In this document: positions 5,724 to 9,300 of the stretch, in pieces
Numbering within the stretch: the first letter of the stretch is position 1
How the letters are laid out: every line of letters begins with the position of its first letter
NCBI GenBank assembly: GCA_025964055.1
Contig: JAOPZP010000243.1
Location: 1 to 9,300, forward strand
DNA from: Conexibacter sp.
GTDB taxonomy: Bacteria > Actinomycetota > Thermoleophilia > Solirubrobacterales > Solirubrobacteraceae
Direction of reading: 5' to 3'
DNA length: 9,300 bases
The notes under the pieces: generated by a model
What the model was told of the DNA's origin: nothing
Databases searched by the model: none
The model's input: the letters and a program-made list of their open reading frames with translations, nothing else
Made by a program: the position numbers and the translations under genes

Positions 5724-7063
5724 GCGAGCTCCTCTGCTTGGGCATCTCCCACAAGACCGCACCGGTCGCGGTTCGCGAGCGCCTGGCGCTGACGACCAAC
5801 GAGGCCCAGGTCCTCTGCCAGGAGCTCGTCGCGAGCGAGCACATCCGCGAGGCCGTCGCGATCTCGACCTGCAACCGCACCGAGATCTACCTCGTGGGCG
5901 ACCCGGTCGGCGCCGAGAACGAGCTGCTGGCCCGCCTGTCGCAGCGCGCCGGCACCCGCACGACCGAGCTGGCCGACGCGCTCTACGCGCCGCGCAACTG
6001 CGACGCCGCGCGCCAGCTCTACCGCGTCGTCAGCGGCCTCGAGTCGATGATCGTCGGCGAGGCCGAGGTCCAGGGCCAGGCCAAGCGCGCCTACGAGGCC
6101 GCGCTGGAGGCCGGGACCACCGGCCCGCTGACCAACCGCCTCTTCAGCGCCGCGCTGCAGACCGGCAAGCGCGTGCGCTCCGAGACGACGATCGGCGAGG
6201 GCCGGGCGAGCGTCTCGAGCGTCGCCGTCGGCCTCGCGCGTGACGTGATGGGCCCCGAGCTGGCGTCCCGCGACGTCGTGATCATCGGCGCGGGCGAGAC
6301 CTCTGAGCTGACCGCCCGCGCGCTGGCCGAGCAGGGCGTCCGCACGATCTTCGTCGCCAACCGCCACGCCGACCGGGCGCGCTCGATCGCCGAGCGCTTC
6401 GGCGGCTCGGTCTCCTCGCTGCACGATCTGCCCGAGCGCCTGATCGAGGCCGACATCGTCGTCGCCTCGACCTCGTCGCCGCACCCGATCATCGGCGTCG
6501 ACGAGCTGGCGCTGGTCATGCGCGAGCGCGACGGCGCGCCGCTGCTGCTGATCGACATCGCGGTGCCGCGCGACATCGACCCGGCCTGCGGCGAGCTCGA
6601 CGGCGTGACGCTCTACGACATCGACGACCTGCAGTCCGTCGTCGCGCGCAACCGCCAGGTGCGCGAGAGCGAGCGCGATCAGGCCGAGGAGGTCGTCGAG
6701 GACGAGATCCAGCGTTTCGCCCGCTGGATGGGCCAGCTCGACGTTATGCCGACGATCTCAGCGCTGCGCGCCCACGGCGACGCGATCGTCGAGCAGGTCC
6801 TGGAGGAGAACAGCGGCCGCTGGGAGAGCGCGTCGCCGCGCGACCGCGCTCGCATCGAGGCGCTGGCGCGCTCGCTGATGCAGCGCGTGCTGCACGAGCC
6901 GACCATCCGCCTGAAGTCGCTGGACCGCGACGGCGGCCACGGCCGCGTGCAGCTCGCCCGCGAGCTGTTCGGCCTGCAGGAGAGCTCCGCCGACGCGGCC
7001 GCCCCGGCCGAGCAGGACACCGCCGCCGACGTGCGCCCCCTGCGCCGGCGCGCCGGCCAGTGA
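5720..7063 (+). CDS. hemA: Glutamyl-tRNA reductase HemA
   Basis: The 447-residue enzyme reduces glutamyl-tRNA(Glu) with NADPH to glutamate-1-semialdehyde, the committed step of C5 tetrapyrrole synthesis in the cytosol. Seen: the N-terminal LGISHKTAPVAVRERL (7-22), the catalytic Cys51 in STCNRTE (49-55), SGLESMIVGEAEVQGQ (105-120), the NADPH-fold glycine motif IIGAGETSELTARAL and LLLIDIAVPRDIDP. A C-terminal dimerisation helix region ends in LMQRVLHEPTIRLK. The extreme C-terminus is an Ala/Arg-rich tail of about 30 residues. An oddity is Gln99 (CAG, 6014-6016) where the family normally has His before the Leu of HLxRVxSGLDS. Expression is probably coupled to ccmD by the ATGA overlap, and the stop overlaps the GTG of hemC. 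Glutamate-1-semialdehyde aminotransferase (hemL) and hemB are not in the window. Confidence 0.96.
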   Translation: MSELLCLGISHKTAPVAVRERLALTTNEAQVLCQELVASEHIREAVAISTCNRTEIYLVGDPVGAENELLARLSQRAGTRTTELADALYAPRNCDAARQLYRVVSGLESMIVGEAEVQGQAKRAYEAALEAGTTGPLTNRLFSAALQTGKRVRSETTIGEGRASVSSVAVGLARDVMGPELASRDVVIIGAGETSELTARALAEQGVRTIFVANRHADRARSIAERFGGSVSSLHDLPERLIEADIVVASTSSPHPIIGVDELALVMRERDGAPLLLIDIAVPRDIDPACGELDGVTLYDIDDLQSVVARNRQVRESERDQAEEVVEDEIQRFARWMGQLDVMPTISALRAHGDAIVEQVLEENSGRWESASPRDRARIEALARSLMQRVLHEPTIRLKSLDRDGGHGRVQLARELFGLQESSADAAAPAEQDTAADVRPLRRRAGQ

Positions 7064-7902
7064 GGCTCGGCACCCGCGGCAGCGCCCTGGCGCTCGTGCA
7101 GGCCCACGCCGTCGCCGCGGCGCTCGGCGGCGAGGCCGAGATCGTCGAGATCACGACGAGCGGCGACCGCGGCATCGCCGGCGACAAGGCGCGCTGGATC
7201 GACACGATCGAGGACGCGCTGGAGGCCGGTCAGATCGACCTGGCCGTGCACTCGGCCAAGGACGTGCCGGCCAGCGATCTGCTGCGTTCTGGGATGCGCC
7301 TGGCGGCGGTGCTCGGCCGGGAGGACGCGCGCGACGCGCTCGTGGGCGCCTCGTCGTTGGACGCGCTCCCTGCGGGCGCCCGCATCGGCACCGCGTCGCT
7401 CCGTCGGCGTGCGCAGCTGCTGGCCATACGTGACGACCTGGAGGTGGTCGAGCTGCGCGGCAACGTGGACACGCGCCTGCGCAAGCTCCGCGAGGGCGAG
7501 TGCGACGCGCTCGTGCTGGCCGCCGCGGGGCTGCGGCGCCTGGGTCGTGCCGACGAGATCGGCGCGCTGCTGGACCTGCGGGTGTTCGTCCCCGCGCCGG
7601 GCCAGGGCGCGCTGGCCGTCGAGGGCCGCGACATCCCTTCGGCGCTGATCGACCGTGCCGCCGACGCGCAGCTGCGCGCCGAGCGCCACGTCGTGGAGGC
7701 GCTGGGCGCCACCTGCGACACGCCGGTCGGCGTCCACCACGACGGCACGACGCTGCACGCGTTCGTCGGGCTGCCCGACGGCAGCGCGTGGATCCGCGAC
7801 AGCGTCACGGGCGACGATCCGGCGCCGCTGATGGTGGAGCGGCTGCGGTCGATGGGCGCGGTGGCGCTGCTGGAGCAGGCCGAAGGCATGGCGGCGTCTT
7901 GA
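7060..7902 (+). CDS. hemC: Hydroxymethylbilane synthase (porphobilinogen deaminase) HemC
   Basis: The 280-residue product polymerises four porphobilinogens into hydroxymethylbilane using a covalently bound dipyrromethane primer. Seen: N-terminal LGTRGSALALVQA (3-15), HSAKDVP (64-70) with the catalytic D68, GTASLRRRAQL (110-120) with cofactor-binding Arg residues, LRGNVDTRL (132-140), and GATCDTPVG with Cys219, the residue that carries the primer. It is shorter than the E. coli enzyme (313 residues), mainly in the third domain. The loop before the active-site helix reads GDKARWIDTIE, where most enzymes have GGKGLFVKELE: the Lys is kept but Trp46 replaces the usual Phe. The GTG start overlaps the hemA stop (GTGA) and gives a start right at the conserved first strand. 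Its stop overlaps the next gene's TTG. Confidence 0.96.
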   Translation: MRLGTRGSALALVQAHAVAAALGGEAEIVEITTSGDRGIAGDKARWIDTIEDALEAGQIDLAVHSAKDVPASDLLRSGMRLAAVLGREDARDALVGASSLDALPAGARIGTASLRRRAQLLAIRDDLEVVELRGNVDTRLRKLREGECDALVLAAAGLRRLGRADEIGALLDLRVFVPAPGQGALAVEGRDIPSALIDRAADAQLRAERHVVEALGATCDTPVGVHHDGTTLHAFVGLPDGSAWIRDSVTGDDPAPLMVERLRSMGAVALLEQAEGMAAS

Positions 7903-9300
7903 GCGGCGACGCGCCCGCGCCCGGCCGCGTCGTCCTGGTCGGCGCCGGCCCGGGCGATCCGGGCCTGATGACGGTCCGGGCGCTGGCGGCGATCGCGGCG
8001 GCCGACGTCATCCTGTACGACAAGCTGATCCCCGCCACGGCGCTCGACGGCGCGCGCGCCGACGCCGAGCTGCTGGACGTCGGCAAGGTCGGCGGCGGCG
8101 AGCAGGTCCCGCAGGAGGAGACGCACCGGCTCCTGCTGACCCACGCGCAGGCCGGCCGGTACGTCGTGCGCGTCAAGGGCGGCGACCCGTTCGTCTTCGG
8201 CCGCGGCGGCGAGGAGGCGCAGCTGTGCCGCGAGCACGGCATCCCCTTCGAGGTCGTCCCCGGCGTCACCGCGGGCGTCGCGGCGCCCGCCTACGCCGGC
8301 ATCCCGGTGACCCAGCGCGGGATGGCCGCCGCCGTCGCGTTCGTCACCGGCCACGAGGACCCGGCCAAGCCGGAGACCCAGATCGACTGGCCGGCGCTGG
8401 CCGCGTTCCCGGGCACGTTGGTGTTCTACATGGGTGTGCGCGCGCTGCCGCGGATCGCCGACCAGCTGACCGAGCACGGCCGGGCCGGCGACGAGCCGGT
8501 GGCGATCGTCGAGCGCGGCACGCTCCCCGACCAGCGCACGGTGCACGGGACGCTCGACACGATCGCCGAGCTGGCCGCCGCGGCGGGCGTCGCGCCGCCG
8601 TCGGTCACCGTCGTCGGGCCGGTCGCCGCGCTGGGCGAGGAGCTCGCGTGGCTGGGCGTCGGCCCACTGGCCGGCACGTCGATCGTCGTGACGCGCCCGC
8701 GCGCGCAGGCCAGCGGGGTGAGCGCGTCCTTGCGCGAGCTCGGCGCGCGCGTCGTCGAGGCCGCGGTGATCGTCCCGCAGCGGCTGGACTTCGCGGTGCC
8801 CGACCTCGACGGCGTCGACCTGCTCGTGCTGTCGTCGCCCAACGGCGTGGCGCGGTTCTTCGGCGCGCTGCGCGAGACCGGGCGCGACGCGCGGGCGCTG
8901 GCCGGCACGCGGGTCGCGGTGATCGGGCCGGGGACGGCGGATGCGGTGCGGAGCTTCGGCGTGGAGCCCGACCTGGTCCCGGACCGGGCGGTCGGCGAGT
9001 CGCTGGCCGGGCTGGTCGCCGGGCTCGAGGTGCGCCGCGCCCTGATCGTGCGCGCCCGGGGTGGGCGGGACGTCGTCCGCGCGGCGCTGAGCGACCAAGG
9101 CGTACAAGACATCATGGTGGTCGAGCCCTACGTGACGGTCGCCGAGCCGCTGGACCCGCGCACGCGGACGCGAGCGCTCGAAGCCGACTGGGCGACCTTC
9201 ACCTCGGCGTCCTCGGCGCGCTTCTTCTGCGAGGCCGCGGGCGGCGCCGACGCCGTGCGCGACAGCGGGCTGCAGCTGGCCTCGATCGGCCCGATCACCA
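7899..9300 (+). CDS. Fused uroporphyrinogen-III C-methyltransferase / uroporphyrinogen-III synthase (CobA-HemD), 3' end cut
   Basis: The frame is open from a TTG at 7899 to the right edge (467 complete codons). Residues 10-255 are SUMT/CobA: VGAGPGDPGLM (14-24), LYDKLI (39-44), VKGGDPFVFGRGGEEA (92-107), VPGVTAGVAAPAYAGIPVT, then FVTGHEDP, YMGVRALP and ERGTLPDQRTV. This part methylates uroporphyrinogen III with S-adenosylmethionine to precorrin-2. From about residue 258 a HemD domain begins (IVVTRPRAQASG), with LLVLSSPNGVARFF midway and TFTSASSARFF near the cut. It cyclises hydroxymethylbilane to uroporphyrinogen III. HemD normally has about 250 residues, so roughly 30-60 are missing beyond the edge. 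The fusion makes the haem precursor and diverts part of it to sirohaem; the fusion is common in actinobacteria. Translation is probably coupled through the TTGA overlap with hemC. Confidence 0.94.
   Translation, partial: MSGDAPAPGRVVLVGAGPGDPGLMTVRALAAIAAADVILYDKLIPATALDGARADAELLDVGKVGGGEQVPQEETHRLLLTHAQAGRYVVRVKGGDPFVFGRGGEEAQLCREHGIPFEVVPGVTAGVAAPAYAGIPVTQRGMAAAVAFVTGHEDPAKPETQIDWPALAAFPGTLVFYMGVRALPRIADQLTEHGRAGDEPVAIVERGTLPDQRTVHGTLDTIAELAAAAGVAPPSVTVVGPVAALGEELAWLGVGPLAGTSIVVTRPRAQASGVSASLRELGARVVEAAVIVPQRLDFAVPDLDGVDLLVLSSPNGVARFFGALRETGRDARALAGTRVAVIGPGTADAVRSFGVEPDLVPDRAVGESLAGLVAGLEVRRALIVRARGGRDVVRAALSDQGVQDIMVVEPYVTVAEPLDPRTRTRALEADWATFTSASSARFFCEAAGGADAVRDSGLQLASIGPIT

Noticed and set aside
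2795..9107. Several long minus-strand open frames (for example 3055-4146 and 7230-9107)
   Set aside because: They oppose well-recognised genes, encode Arg/Ala/Gly/Asp-rich sequence with no recognisable family, and are the expected by-product of very high GC content.
9096..9110. Run of codons with A in third position (CAA, GTA, CAA) in the HemD part
   Set aside because: It is too short to indicate transfer; the surrounding codons are normal and the HemD frame continues intact.
1..9300. Mobile elements, CRISPR arrays, tRNA/rRNA genes, riboswitches or a defence system
   Set aside because: I saw no long repeats, no transposase or integrase motifs and no RNA-gene signatures; the window is a compact biosynthetic region.

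Overview
The window is very GC-rich, with G or C in almost every third codon position. It uses GTG and TTG starts freely, and genes are packed with 1-4 base overlaps and almost no spacers. Gene content and order fit a deep-branching actinobacterium, most likely Thermoleophilia/Solirubrobacterales (Conexibacter/Solirubrobacter-like). The clues are a hemA-hemC-cobA/hemD order with a fused CobA-HemD as in actinobacteria, combined with a System I-type ccmABCD set that most actinobacteria lack. The lineage is inferred from composition and gene order only; no marker RNA is present.

Left part (1-2065): an AzlC-type branched-chain amino acid exporter subunit (minus strand, running off the left edge) is divergent from a XRE-cupin regulator, with only 17 bp between the start codons. 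That gap and its flanks hold several short dyads and direct repeats that could be the regulator's operator. The regulator converges on, and overlaps by 40 bp, a DUF2236/MpaB-family oxygenase-like gene on the minus strand.

Right part (2092-9300, all plus strand): a Met8/CysG-N-type precorrin-2 dehydrogenase with an unusual Cys-rich N-terminus; a MogA/MoaB-type molybdenum cofactor protein; then ccmA, ccmB, ccmC and ccmD (haem handling for cytochrome c maturation); then hemA (glutamyl-tRNA reductase), hemC (hydroxymethylbilane synthase) and a cobA-hemD fusion cut by the right edge. From mogA onward almost every junction is a stop/start overlap (TTGA, ATGA, TGATG, ATGA, GTGA, TTGA), which points to one translationally coupled operon. 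The only real gap, before ccmC, has its own GGAG ribosome binding site.

Functionally the right part joins early tetrapyrrole synthesis (glutamyl-tRNA to uroporphyrinogen III), the branch to sirohaem (CobA methylation, then the precorrin-2 dehydrogenase), a molybdenum cofactor step and the haem-handling transporter for c-type cytochromes. It is a prosthetic-group supply cluster. Two plus-strand genes have a TANNNT -10 box six or seven bases before the start codon, as expected for leaderless transcripts. I see no mobile element, CRISPR array, RNA gene or defence system. No stretch over 300 bases lacks a gene; the longest gap is about 52 bp.
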